DNA of 49,547 nucleotides from an uncultured Bacteroidales bacterium (GCA_946185835.1 CAMHKW010000014.1:1-49547), one strand, 5' to 3'. Shown: positions 1-8,112, counted from the first letter of the stretch. Notes: generated from the letters alone by a model not told the origin. Numbers and translations are program-made.

Positions 1-97
1 TGAAACATTAAATAAACTCTTTCTGTTTTTCTCAAATCCGGTGCAAAAGTACTGCTTTGGAGTGCAAAGATGCTGCACTGGTTGCAGGGAAATGCAA

Positions 98-1102
98 TTA
101 TTTATAAAATTTATTGAGTGTTTTCACGTGGTCGCGCATCATTTCTCGGACAGATTGGGGTTCGAGGACTTCGAGTTGGCTACCGAACGAGAGAAGGAGC
201 GCGATGAGTTCGTTGTTAGGGATAACGTCGATAGATATGCGGAACTCCTTGTCGTAATTATGCTGCGAGGGGTGAAGCGGTTTGTTTCGTATATAAGGAT
301 AGCGGTCGGGCGCAACGCGCATGACAATATGCTCGATATGTTTGTCTTTGGGAATCGTGACACCGACGATGTCATCGAAATACTCATCGAAATCCAGTCC
401 AGCGGGCTTGGGCTTGTATTCGCCTAACATGTGCGACACCGCTTCGATGCGGTCAAGGGCAAAGTTCGTAATGGCGCCAAACTCCGTGTTCCAACCAAAC
501 AAAAACCAGCGGTTGTTGTACTGCTTGAGGTAATACGGATGTACCTCGCAGGTGATGGGTTTGTTGGCTTTGAAGGATTTATAGCGGATGTTGAGCACCT
601 GCTTGTTGACGATGGCTTCAAAGAGCGGTGTGATGTTCTCCAGCCCTTTGAGGTCAAGGTTCTGCTCGAAACCGATGACAGAATCGTCGCTGCCTTTGAG
701 GTGGAAAGTGTCTTCGAGCTTGCTAAGTAGTTCTTCCATCCACTCGAAATGCGGCATCCCTTTGAAACGGTTGAGCATGAGAATAGTCTCTTTAAGTTGG
801 TTCATCTCATCATCGGTGATGGGCATTTTCTCAATAGAAAAATTCGGGTCAGCGTAACGGTAGTAGGTTTTCTTACCGTCCTTTACGCGCTCGATGTCTG
901 CACGATAACCGGCATTGGACTCCATGTGGTTGAGGTCGAGGAAAATCTGGCGACGACTAACGGTCATGCGCTCGGAGAAAGCGTCATAGAGAGCCTCTGC
1001 GCACGCCGCACGCAGTTCCTCTATGCCGTATTTGCCATGCTTCGACCGCAAGCATCGGTCGATTGCGCGGTAACGCACGTTTGCACCTTTGTTTTGAGCC
1101 AT
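98..1102 (-). CDS. WYL-domain transcriptional regulator
   Basis: Predicted cytoplasmic DNA-binding regulator of 334 residues. A winged-helix-like N-terminus (about 1-85, with RQIFLDLNHMES at 51-62) is followed by a WYL domain (about 155-225; core HPYYLKQYNNRWFLFGW at 188-204) and a WCX-like C-terminal part (about 245-334). WYL proteins are known to sense ligands, often nucleic acids, and many regulate phage-defence operons. The ATG lies 4 bases after the abiEii stop, so it is the third gene of that operon, and autoregulation of the toxin-antitoxin pair is a reasonable inference. Ligand and operator are not visible. A general stress regulator of the PafC type is the alternative. The family call is firm; the role is inferred. 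Confidence 0.88.
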   Translation of the reverse strand: MAQNKGANVRYRAIDRCLRSKHGKYGIEELRAACAEALYDAFSERMTVSRRQIFLDLNHMESNAGYRADIERVKDGKKTYYRYADPNFSIEKMPITDDEMNQLKETILMLNRFKGMPHFEWMEELLSKLEDTFHLKGSDDSVIGFEQNLDLKGLENITPLFEAIVNKQVLNIRYKSFKANKPITCEVHPYYLKQYNNRWFLFGWNTEFGAITNFALDRIEAVSHMLGEYKPKPAGLDFDEYFDDIVGVTIPKDKHIEHIVMRVAPDRYPYIRNKPLHPSQHNYDKEFRISIDVIPNNELIALLLSFGSQLEVLEPQSVREMMRDHVKTLNKFYK

Positions 1103-1106
1103 AGTA

Positions 1107-2120
1107 TTATTGTATTTTTCTAAAACGTTCTTGGAGTTTATTCATGAATTGCATCAGTTCCTCAAAGGATGGCGCGGCAGGGTCGTGGATGTACTCTTGC
1201 AGCATCATCTGATAGTCCGACTTATAATCATTCATCAAATGATCCGGCGGAAGGAAAGAGATAGATTCCGGCAGCAGACGGCTATAGTCCACATAGTGCA
1301 CATGATAATAAGTCTCACGATGGGTTACGATGCGACGATAGAGTTCGACATCGTTCAGCGCTTCTTCCGCATACGGAGTATGTGCCATCTTGTACATATC
1401 GTAGAAGTGACGCGTCATACGTTGTGTGCGAGGTTTGACCTTCTGGAACTCCTCGCATAGCAAGAAAGCTTTTTCCAAGAATGTGCGCGTTGGGCGAACT
1501 GTCCTTGCTGTAACAACTGCATCCACATCGTAGGTTGGGTATTTATCGTGAATCATGGACGACAATTCAATGACCTCAGTCGGTTCATCCAAGGATAGGC
1601 AACTGATTTCAACCTTCACAAAGGGCAGCATATAACTCCCTTTCGTAGGAAGGATAGACGGATATTGCACACGAAGCACAACCGGGTCTTTGTCTGAGTC
1701 AATGGGAAGAGGATTATTGCCTTCCGTCATGGTGACCGGTACTACCTTGACATCGGCGATACCAAACGAATGCAATAGATATTCCAACTCCTTGCTTAAC
1801 TTATTAACGATGAACACACGGGATGTCTTGCGCAGTTTCTCGCGCTGGCTCTTAGTCGTACTCTCGATACCAAAGAAGCTATGATGCAACGAGAGGTCTA
1901 TATCCTCCGAGAAACGATCAATGAGGTCCCACCCCTTGCTTAACGACGTGCCACCCTTGAAAGAGATAAACTCGTGGCATGACGCGAGGAACAAGGCTTT
2001 CAGCGTCATCGTTACCCACCAGTCCTTCTCGATAGTTGCCGCCTCGATGTTCTTCTCTTGCGCGATGTTGGCTATCATTTGCCGACGCAGTTGCAAATCG
2101 CTATCAATCCACGTTTTCAT
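1107..2120 (-). CDS. AbiEii/AbiGii-type nucleotidyltransferase toxin
   Basis: Probable toxin of a type IV toxin-antitoxin / abortive-infection pair, 337 residues, cytoplasmic. The nucleotidyltransferase signature is clear: FKGGTSLSKGWDLIDRFSED starting at residue 54, followed by DIDLSL, which holds the acidic metal-binding pair expected of the DUF1814 fold. AbiEii proteins are known to inactivate growth by transferring nucleotides (shown for tRNA acceptor ends in a related enzyme). Its start overlaps the end of the upstream AbiEi-like gene by 17 bases, the usual coupled arrangement, and a WYL regulator follows 4 bases later. The catalytic residues look intact, so this is probably a functional toxin. 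Phage specificity cannot be judged from sequence. Confidence 0.9.
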   Translation of the reverse strand: MKTWIDSDLQLRRQMIANIAQEKNIEAATIEKDWWVTMTLKALFLASCHEFISFKGGTSLSKGWDLIDRFSEDIDLSLHHSFFGIESTTKSQREKLRKTSRVFIVNKLSKELEYLLHSFGIADVKVVPVTMTEGNNPLPIDSDKDPVVLRVQYPSILPTKGSYMLPFVKVEISCLSLDEPTEVIELSSMIHDKYPTYDVDAVVTARTVRPTRTFLEKAFLLCEEFQKVKPRTQRMTRHFYDMYKMAHTPYAEEALNDVELYRRIVTHRETYYHVHYVDYSRLLPESISFLPPDHLMNDYKSDYQMMLQEYIHDPAAPSFEELMQFMNKLQERFRKIQ

Positions 2121-2706
2121 GATGTAGTGCGTTTTTGATTATTGTTCGTGCCCATACAGGGAATAAAGCGAGGTCGTGCTGCAATACTTTCGGATTATCG
2201 ATACTATTGACCAGTTCTTCTATATGCAGTTGCTGCTGTTCGGTAAAATTGCCCTTACCAATCCATTTCATAGCTTGGAGCAGGACAGAAAGCGTCTCGT
2301 TGCGGAAAGCAAAGTGGGAAGGGGATACGTGCTTGAGCAAGATGGTCTGATTGCCGATAGTTAGTTGCCGCGCTGTGCCATTCGTCAGATAGACGTGACG
2401 TGTCGGCACTTGCTCGGAAAGTCCCAAACGATTGGCAGCAGAAGCACCGGTTGGCAGGTAACGAGCACGATCACGCTTGCAGACAGCCGCTACCACATCT
2501 TCCGCAAAAGGATAACTAATGCCCAGTTCCGTGCGAATGGGTTTGTAATAGATGCCCTGTGCCAAACGGAGCAGCGTTCCGCTCTCTGCCATATCCGACA
2601 AAGTAGCACCTACGTACTCAGTATGATATTCCGGAAAGTCTTGACGGAAAATTACTGCTCCGGCATGCTTGCGCTCAATTTGTTTCTGTAACGATTTCTT
2701 AGCCAT
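2104..2706 (-). CDS. AbiEi-like antitoxin (DUF6088-type)
   Basis: Predicted antitoxin and repressor, 200 residues. The first ~55 residues look like a winged helix ending in the GIYYKP motif (about 51-56) typical of AbiEi/DUF6088 proteins, where the wing reads R-x-x-x-G-x-Y. The remainder holds conserved blocks such as PTGASAANRLGL (about 85-96) and a YLTNGTARQL strand. In type IV systems the antitoxin counteracts the toxin without binding it and represses its own operon. It is the first gene of the operon, with a promoter at 2815-2846 and a 39-base repeat forming its immediate leader. No Shine-Dalgarno is seen, as usual for this phylum. A plain transcriptional regulator is a less likely alternative. 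Confidence 0.8.
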   Translation of the reverse strand: MAKKSLQKQIERKHAGAVIFRQDFPEYHTEYVGATLSDMAESGTLLRLAQGIYYKPIRTELGISYPFAEDVVAAVCKRDRARYLPTGASAANRLGLSEQVPTRHVYLTNGTARQLTIGNQTILLKHVSPSHFAFRNETLSVLLQAMKWIGKGNFTEQQQLHIEELVNSIDNPKVLQHDLALFPVWARTIIKNALHHENVD

Positions 2707-2745
2707 AAAAATCTTGGAAATAATGATATTTTTTCAAAGGTTTTT
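2707..2745. repeat. 39-bp direct repeat, copy 1
   Basis: This copy ends directly against the AbiEi-like start codon. It is identical over 39 bases to 2954-2992, in the same orientation (begins AAAAATCTTGGAAATAATGA on the plus strand). The two copies flank the operon promoter. It could be an operator, or a duplication scar. Confidence 0.8.
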
Positions 2746-2814
2746 ATATATCTTGCCCTATGGGCATTATGTAAAAATTTATTTTATATTCGTTGCGTCT
2801 TTCTTAAGCGGCTG

Positions 2815-2846
2815 CAAAGATACAAAAAAAAAATGAATCTTGCAAA
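2815..2846 (-). promoter_or_regulatory. Promoter of the abiE-WYL operon
   Basis: Read on the minus strand the site is TTTG (2843-2846), a 20-base spacer, then TATCTTTG (2815-2822). This matches the Bacteroidota -33/-7 consensus. It predicts a leader of about 100 bases before the AbiEi-like ATG at 2706. Confidence 0.7.
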
Positions 2847-2953
2847 TATTTTATTGTGTTTTTGAAGATTTTATATTATTTTAAAATATCTTGACACTAT
2901 AACTGTTGCTTTTTCTCTTGTATTTAGCCGATTGGCTGCATTTTTTGCGTCTA

Positions 2954-2992
2954 AAAAATCTTGGAAATAATGATATTTTTTCAAAGGTTTTT
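2954..2992. repeat. 39-bp direct repeat, copy 2
   Basis: Perfect direct copy of 2707-2745, lying about 108 bases upstream of the operon promoter. The 208 bases between the copies hold the promoter and AT-rich DNA with no gene. Confidence 0.8.
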
Positions 2993-3023
2993 GGTGACGG
3001 ACTTGGGTCTAATATGATCCTAC

Positions 3024-3060
3024 AAACTATCCGGATTTTTTGCAAAAAACCGGATAGTTT
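3024..3060. terminator. Strong stem-loop
   Basis: The arms AAACTATCCGG (3024-3034) and CCGGATAGTTT (3050-3060) pair perfectly, and the inner TTTTTT/AAAAAA extends the stem past a one-base bulge. It may be a terminator or a recombination site; it lies outside any intact gene. Confidence 0.5.
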
Positions 3061-3109
3061 CCAATGTGGTTTTTCCTAAAATCTTTGCAAAATTATAGGA
3101 AATTTAGCT

Positions 3110-3263
3110 ATGGAAAAAGAGTCAAGGAGCAGCTTGCGCTGCCCTTGCTTTAGTTCCGGAAGATGTGCCCATCGACCTCGGTGTAATCGCCACCCGTATC
3201 AAGGTTCCGCCACATGTAGCAACGCTTTACAAAGCGTCACTCACGACAAAAGCCCTCCTGTAA
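3110..3263 (+). pseudogene. Frameshifted small gene remnant
   Basis: An ATG at 3110 opens one frame, but the protein-like reading lies in the next frame: from 3129 it gives alanine-rich sequence followed by LVPEDVPIDLGVIATRIKVP and a further 19 residues to TAA at 3261. That frame has no start of its own (a TAG precedes it at 3105), so a one-base loss in the A-run near 3114 is likely. A -7-like AATCTTTG (3080-3087) precedes it and a hairpin (3249-3285) overlaps its end. I do not recognise the family. The reading could also be a chance open frame. Confidence 0.35.
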
Positions 3264-3285
3264 TACATGATTGCAGAAGGGCTTT
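3249..3285 (+). terminator. Rho-independent terminator-like hairpin
   Basis: AAAGCCCT (3249-3256) pairs with AGGGCTTT (3278-3285). Inside it CTGTAAT pairs with ATTGCAG around an ACATG loop, giving a stem of about 15 pairs with one mismatch. It ends the remnant unit at 3110-3263. Confidence 0.55.
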
Positions 3286-3339
3286 GTATGACCATACAAA
3301 CATACCGAAGTAGAAGAGCCAAGCGATAGGCAACCAATA

Positions 3340-3371
3340 TTTGTAAAATCAAAAAAGAATTAGTACCTTTG
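3340..3371 (+). promoter_or_regulatory. Promoter of the S37 peptidase gene
   Basis: TTTG at 3340-3343, a 20-base spacer, and TACCTTTG at 3364-3371 match the Bacteroidota consensus. The leader to the ATG at 3550 would be about 170 bases and contains a stretch (about 3427-3444) resembling the AT-rich end of the repeat at 7286-7426. Confidence 0.7.
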
Positions 3372-3549
3372 CACGTTGAACTGAAGATACTATGCCGCTG
3401 AAAGCTTCTTATTTATGACTGATTTACGGATAATTAATTACAATTCATGTACAAGCAATTATAATTTATTTTTCATAAATCATCGGTTATTTGACGTAAG
3501 AAAGTCGAATAAGAAATATTCTCTAACTTCACATAATCTCTATTGGCAC

Positions 3550-5247
3550 ATGAAAAAGTCTTTACTTGTTTTGACTCTTTGCATGGTATCGGTTGCCATG
3601 TTTTCTGAGGAGTCGTTGCCCGGCTGGGCGCATGAACTCTACAATAAAAACACAGGGTTCATCGACTCTATCCTACTCTATCGACAAGATCCGAAGGGAC
3701 CCGATACAAGGACGTATGTTATTTATTACCACCAGCCTTTGGTTCATTCGCAGCCCGAGGGGCAGCAGTTTCCGTTGCGCGCACTAATGACAGTACATAA
3801 TGATACAGACCCCACAACCGCCATCAATCACATCTATTGCTCCGGATATGAGATCATGTCCTCTTTTCTTAATCGCCCGGACTCGGTCTTTGCTGCCAAC
3901 AAAAAATATTGTGCAACAGAGATAGCCCATCGTTACAAGGCTAACTTCATACAAATCGAGCACCGCTATTTCTCGTATTCTGCCCCACGATACTGTTGGA
4001 CTAACCTCGACCCCTTGACAGCAGAGGAGGCGGCTGCCGACTTCCACAATCTGTTTGAAGCTCTTAAGAAAGTGCTGAAAGGCAAGTATGTGATGAGCGG
4101 CGTGAGCAAAGGCGGTATCACCACCCTCTTGCAGCACGCGTTCTACCCTGACGACATGGACATCTACGTCCCCTACTCCGCACCATTCTTCAGTTCAGAC
4201 CGTGACCTTGACTTGCAGAAATACTGGTATACACATGGTTTGAATAAAGAATATCGGGATATGTTCATGAGTATTCGCCGACAAGCCATTGCACATAGTC
4301 CCGACTATTTTGACATCTACGAGAATATGAACTACAATGGCAACAACTCTAAGGAGCGTCGTGATACTCTCTATGGTCAGTTTATGGCTCATATACTTGA
4401 ATTCGGGTCGTACGAACATACCTATTCCGACACGTCTGAGATTCGCAAGATGATATACGCCAACGATAGCATTCTGAAAGCAGTCGGATATAACGAGGGC
4501 TATACCGACACAGTATATGCCTACATGGTCTTAACCGAGACGTTTTCGCTTGAGAAGTTCCAACCGTGGTTAGACACGCTCCGCAAATACTCCGGCAAGG
4601 AACAAATGCCGGCACGAGTGATGCCACAGCACCAAAGGAATCATAATCCTTTCGGTGTCGAATACAACGATTGGTGGGAAATACCCGGTGACACCACCAC
4701 CTGCGTTGGATATAATTATCAGTCTAAGCGCGAACTGGGCTACTACGATGGACGCTTTGACCTCATCATCGAAGACAAGGCAACAGCCGACGAGTGGAAC
4801 AAACATTGGGTTGAGAATTATGGCTGTCTCAGAGATGTCTATTCTCCGGTATTCTCGTCGCTCTCTTTCAGTCGCAACCTTTATGATGACACGATGGACA
4901 AAACGCGAAATACGACGAAGCCTATTGTGCTCATCTACGGCTACGACGACACATGGACAGGGGCAGCAGTGAAGGATGAGTTTATCAACGGCACCAACGT
5001 GCGCAAGTTCATCTTGCCGGCACAGAATCATTTAGTTAGTTTCTCTTCGGACACCGACATCGATCAATGTAACGAGATACGCTCCCTGCTTGACGGCATC
5101 TTAGGCGAGCCACAGAAGTTGGAACAAACAACCATTGAGACCTCAGCTGAGCGAGCACGCAAGATAATGATAGACGGGCAGCTATATATCATTCTCGGCA
5201 AGAGAGTGTATAACGCAGCCGGACAGCAAGTGGACCGCATACACTAA
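3550..5247 (+). CDS. Secreted S28/S37-type serine peptidase (prolyl tripeptidyl type)
   Basis: Exported alpha/beta-hydrolase peptidase of about 565 residues. I chose the ATG at 3550 because it starts a signal peptide (MKKSLLVLTLCMVSVAMFS); the longer frame from 3415 adds 45 AT-rich leader residues. The nucleophile elbow is GVSKGG with Ser186. Candidate acid residues are Asp466 or Asp467 in YGYDDTW, and His494 in AQNHL. S37/PS-10 peptidases remove tri- or tetrapeptides after proline and feed peptide-fermenting Bacteroidales. The last ~40 residues (KIMIDGQLYIILGKRVYNAA) look like the short C-terminal segment of type IX-secreted or surface proteins in this order, so an envelope or extracellular location is likely. 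cysK follows after 52 bases and may share the transcript. Confidence 0.85.
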   Translation: MKKSLLVLTLCMVSVAMFSEESLPGWAHELYNKNTGFIDSILLYRQDPKGPDTRTYVIYYHQPLVHSQPEGQQFPLRALMTVHNDTDPTTAINHIYCSGYEIMSSFLNRPDSVFAANKKYCATEIAHRYKANFIQIEHRYFSYSAPRYCWTNLDPLTAEEAAADFHNLFEALKKVLKGKYVMSGVSKGGITTLLQHAFYPDDMDIYVPYSAPFFSSDRDLDLQKYWYTHGLNKEYRDMFMSIRRQAIAHSPDYFDIYENMNYNGNNSKERRDTLYGQFMAHILEFGSYEHTYSDTSEIRKMIYANDSILKAVGYNEGYTDTVYAYMVLTETFSLEKFQPWLDTLRKYSGKEQMPARVMPQHQRNHNPFGVEYNDWWEIPGDTTTCVGYNYQSKRELGYYDGRFDLIIEDKATADEWNKHWVENYGCLRDVYSPVFSSLSFSRNLYDDTMDKTRNTTKPIVLIYGYDDTWTGAAVKDEFINGTNVRKFILPAQNHLVSFSSDTDIDQCNEIRSLLDGILGEPQKLEQTTIETSAERARKIMIDGQLYIILGKRVYNAAGQQVDRIH

Positions 5248-5299
5248 GCGCCCATAACAGAGACTGACATATAGTAGATACGAAATCAACATTTAAGAT

Positions 5300-6214
5300 A
5301 TGATATACAACCAACTAACAGAACTTATCGGGAGAACTCCGATGTTGCGTCTGAGTGGTCTTGAGGGTCAGTTGTCAGACCTTATCGTGAAGTTAGAGTA
5401 TTTCAACCCCGGTGGCAGTGTCAAAGACCGAACGGCACTGTCGATGATAGAAGATGCCGAACGGCGCGGAGTGCTGACCATTGGTTCGACCATCATAGAG
5501 CCCACCTCAGGTAATACGGGCATAGGGTTGGCATGGATAGGCATGAGCAAAGGCTATCGTGTCGTTCTGACCATGCCGGAGACGATGAGTCAGGAGCGTC
5601 GGCAGCTGCTTAGTGCCTTCGGAGCTCAGATAGTCCTCACGCCCGGAGCTGAAGGCATGTCGGGTGCTATACGCCGTGCCAAAGAGTTGCGGGATAGCAC
5701 CCCCGGCGCCGTCATTCTCGGACAGTTTGTTAACCCTGCCAACCCCGCCGTCCACGAGCGCACCACAGGCGAAGAGATATGGGACGACACCAAGGGTGCT
5801 GTCGACATCTTCGTAGCAGGAGTGGGCACAGGAGGCACCATCAGTGGCGTCGGGCAAGCACTCAAACGGCACAACAGCCATATCCAAATAGTAGCAGTGG
5901 AGCCTTCGGGGTCGGCAGTGATAAGCACAGGACAAGCAGGCAAACACGGCATACAAGGCATAGGAGCAGGCTTCGTGCCCGACACCTATAATGCCGATGT
6001 CGTCGACCATGTTCTCACCTGCTCCGACCAACAAGCAGCTCAAGGCGCAAGGCTGTTAGCACAACGCTATGGTCTGCTCGTAGGGATCTCGTCGGGAGCA
6101 GCATTTGCCATTGCCCACGAACTATCAAAGAAACAGGAAAACAAAGGGAAGACGATAGTAGCACTACTACCCGACACCGGAGAGCGCTACTTGACTACCG
6201 GACTGTTCTGTTAG
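5300..6214 (+). CDS. cysK: Cysteine synthase A (O-acetylserine sulfhydrylase)
   Basis: Cytoplasmic PLP enzyme making L-cysteine from O-acetylserine and sulfide; 304 residues, normal length. The PLP lysine is Lys42 in NPGGSVKDRTA, the phosphate- and substrate-binding loop is TSGNTG at 69-74, and the glycine loop GVGTGGTISG and the late GISSGAA motif are present. The end DTGERYLTTGLFC is close to the normal family end, but the final Cys and stop codon are read from the first bases of a 23-bp repeat unit (CTGTTAGACC). It lies 52 bases upstream of cysE, so the two steps of cysteine synthesis are encoded together; the enzymes form the cysteine synthase complex in many bacteria. Confidence 0.95.
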   Translation: MIYNQLTELIGRTPMLRLSGLEGQLSDLIVKLEYFNPGGSVKDRTALSMIEDAERRGVLTIGSTIIEPTSGNTGIGLAWIGMSKGYRVVLTMPETMSQERRQLLSAFGAQIVLTPGAEGMSGAIRRAKELRDSTPGAVILGQFVNPANPAVHERTTGEEIWDDTKGAVDIFVAGVGTGGTISGVGQALKRHNSHIQIVAVEPSGSAVISTGQAGKHGIQGIGAGFVPDTYNADVVDHVLTCSDQQAAQGARLLAQRYGLLVGISSGAAFAIAHELSKKQENKGKTIVALLPDTGERYLTTGLFC

Positions 6215-6238
6215 ACCGCTACGCCGTTAGACGTTAGA
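6207..6238 (+). repeat. 23-bp family repeat, locus 1 (cysK/cysE)
   Basis: One and a half units (TTAGACCGCTACGCCGTTAG then ACGTTAG). The first TAG is the cysK stop codon itself. Confidence 0.8.
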
Positions 6239-6266
6239 AAGACACTACTATATTTTTTACTAAGCA

Positions 6267-7157
6267 ATGGAACCACAAACTATTATTACCGACATAGCCA
6301 TGTCACTTTCGTCGCCGACGGCTGACGAGTTGCGAATGCATCTTAACTCGTCGCAACTGATGCCTTCGGTTGACGAACTCACCGAGATGATGCAACTTCT
6401 AAAACGTGTCTTCTTCCCGGGGTTCTTCGACGACTTCCGAACGACACAGCAGAACCGCGTCTTTCATAATGGTGTAGCCTTAGAGCGCATCTACCATATC
6501 GTATGTCGTCAGTCTGCTCGAGGGATGGTATTCTGTTGCGATAAAGACATCGAAGAGGTGACCTCATGCGCCGAACAGATAGCCTCCGAGTTTGTCCGCC
6601 AACTGCCCGAAATCAAACGTCTGCTACTCACCGACATCGAGGCAGTGGCTCAGCGTGACCCCGCCGTCGACAACTACGGAGAAGTGGTGTTCTCTTACCC
6701 TGTGATACAAGTGATGCTACATCATCGTACAGCACATGCTCTACACCGGTTAGGCGTACCTATCATCCCGAGGATAATATCAGAACAAGCACATTCGCTT
6801 ACCGGCATCGACATACACCCTGCCGCCACCATCGGCGAATATTTTGCCATCGACCATGGCACAGGAGTAGTGATAGGTGCCACCTCCGTCATCGGCAACC
6901 ATGTGATGCTCTATCAAGGTGTCACCTTAGGAGCCAAGAACTTCAGTTATGATGCCGACGGACTGCCTCTTGACCTTCCAAGACATCCTATTATAGAAGA
7001 CAACGTGACTATCTACAGCAACGCCTCTATATTAGGTCGCATCACCATCGGTCACGACAGTGTGATAGGCGGCAACATCTGGGTAACGCAAGACCTGCCG
7101 CCATACTCGCATATTCAGCAGGGCAAATCCGAAGGGTTAGAAGCTGTAAGAAGTTAG
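6267..7157 (+). CDS. cysE: Serine O-acetyltransferase
   Basis: Cytoplasmic enzyme making O-acetylserine from serine and acetyl-CoA, the substrate of CysK; 296 residues. An all-helical N-terminal part (about 1-150) precedes a left-handed beta-helix of hexapeptide repeats (about 180-285). Motifs seen include the family's RDPA-type loop (130-133), DHGTGVVIG with the catalytic His at 197, and LYQGVTLGAKN (215-225). The length and N-terminus resemble the EpsC/plant-type form. The last residues (AVRS) and the stop codon are read from repeat DNA (GCTGTAAGAAGTTAG), so the natural C-terminus may have been altered. The C-terminal tail normally contacts CysK, so this could affect complex formation. Confidence 0.95.
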   Translation: MEPQTIITDIAMSLSSPTADELRMHLNSSQLMPSVDELTEMMQLLKRVFFPGFFDDFRTTQQNRVFHNGVALERIYHIVCRQSARGMVFCCDKDIEEVTSCAEQIASEFVRQLPEIKRLLLTDIEAVAQRDPAVDNYGEVVFSYPVIQVMLHHRTAHALHRLGVPIIPRIISEQAHSLTGIDIHPAATIGEYFAIDHGTGVVIGATSVIGNHVMLYQGVTLGAKNFSYDADGLPLDLPRHPIIEDNVTIYSNASILGRITIGHDSVIGGNIWVTQDLPPYSHIQQGKSEGLEAVRS

Positions 7158-7276
7158 AAGTTAGAACTTAGACCGCTACGCTGTTAGATGTTAGACCGCT
7201 AAGCTGTTAGAAGTTAGACCGCCACGCCGCTGTTAGATGTTAGACCGCTAAGCTGTTAGAAGTTAGACCCCACGCT
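7146..7276 (+). repeat. 23-bp family repeat array, locus 2
   Basis: About five units of GACCGCTACGCTGTTAGA type, starting inside the cysE 3' end and followed by a GC element (CACGCTGTGGGTATGCCGG). Unit variants are CTAAGCTG and CCACGCCG. No gene lies between here and 7475. Confidence 0.85.
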
Positions 7277-7285
7277 GTGGGTATG

Positions 7286-7426
7286 CCGGTTATACCGCAT
7301 GCATTTTTATGCACCATTTGCACCATTTGCACCATTTTACCATTTTACCCTTAGCCTATAACGACACTTTACCGACTCTATAAAAAATTTATGAATAATT
7401 TTCGGCTAATTAATTATAATTTTTGT
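7286..7426 (+). repeat. Composite AT-rich repeat, copy A
   Basis: It starts CCGGTTATACC, carries three tandem TGCACCATTT units (7310-7347), and ends with an AT-rich tail (ATAATTTTCGGCTAATTAAT...). The same order and near-identical ends recur at 9279-9411 in the same orientation. Confidence 0.8.
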
Positions 7427-7427
7427 A

Positions 7428-7480
7428 AAAAGACCGCTAAGCTGTTAGAAGTTAGACCGCTAAGCTGTTAGACGTTAGAG
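7428..7480 (+). repeat. 23-bp family repeat array, locus 3
   Basis: Two units (AGACCGCTAAGCTGTTAGAA and a variant ending GACGTTAGAG). The minus-strand LuxR-type gene takes its TAA stop codon from the last unit. Confidence 0.85.
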
Positions 7481-8062
7481 CGTCGGAACGTAGATGTCGT
7501 TGAAGTCGACATATCCATTGAGTACGGCATAGACGGTGAGGGCAGGCACCGAACGGAAACCGAGTTTGTCGGCTATATGGGTGCGATGTGTGATGACGGT
7601 ATTGAGACTCACACAGAGTTCGTCGGCTATCTCTTTGTTAATATACCCTTTTGCCACCAATCTGAGCACGTCTATCTCGCGTGCAGAGAGTCTGTTATCG
7701 CTTACAGCCGAGTGAGAGGCAGGGTTTTGCAGATTCAGCAGTTGTTGCCAGATGGTGGATTCGTCGGCGGCGAGGTTAAGAGTCGCGAAACTTTTCACTC
7801 GCGCAACAGCCGTAGTCGTCAACGCGATAGTCATCTGAGGTAACTTCCTGAAATAATCTGCATGCTGCAACAAGAGTTCTTCGTCGACAAAGAAATGCAC
7901 GAAGAAAGGACGTTGTCCATCGGTGCGTTCGATGTCGGCGAGACATGTCTCGATGGTGTTGTATACCAATACCGATGTAGCAGGTAACATAGTCTCAAGC
8001 ACGTGCTTAAGACCTACCGCACTCAGAAAACGAGGTTCTACTATAGCTATTGTACTTTGCAT
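7475..8062 (-). CDS. LuxR-family response-regulator-like transcription factor
   Basis: Predicted DNA-binding regulator, 195 residues. The C-terminal LuxR/NarL helix-turn-helix (about 125-175) is clear: [20 protein letters not shown] followed by IADEL and SLNTVITHR. The N-terminal ~115 residues look like a degenerate receiver: strand IAIVEP is present, but I see no clear phospho-acceptor Asp with its usual context (VHFFVDEE at the position where it is expected), so phosphorylation is doubtful. Short orphan proteins of this kind are common in Bacteroidales. No kinase gene is adjacent. The stop codon (TAA) comes from repeat locus 3. Its targets are unknown. Confidence 0.82.
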   Translation of the reverse strand: MQSTIAIVEPRFLSAVGLKHVLETMLPATSVLVYNTIETCLADIERTDGQRPFFVHFFVDEELLLQHADYFRKLPQMTIALTTTAVARVKSFATLNLAADESTIWQQLLNLQNPASHSAVSDNRLSAREIDVLRLVAKGYINKEIADELCVSLNTVITHRTHIADKLGFRSVPALTVYAVLNGYVDFNDIYVPTL

Positions 8063-8068
8063 GATGTT

Positions 8069-8112
8069 ATTCAGACCGCCACGCTGTTAGATGTTAGCCC
8101 GCCACGCTGCGG
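8069..8112 (+). repeat. 23-bp family repeat, locus 4
   Basis: Two degenerate units (CAGACCGCCACGCTGTTAGA, then TGTTAGCCCGCCACGC) immediately upstream of the LuxR-type start. They run directly into the palindromic element at 8108-8186. Confidence 0.75.

Noticed and set aside
44..72. Minus-strand promoter-like sequences (TACTTTTG, CATCTTTG reversed) near the left edge
   Set aside because: The -7 match is good but the spacing to a TTTG element is wrong (13 bases) and the gene they would serve is outside the window.
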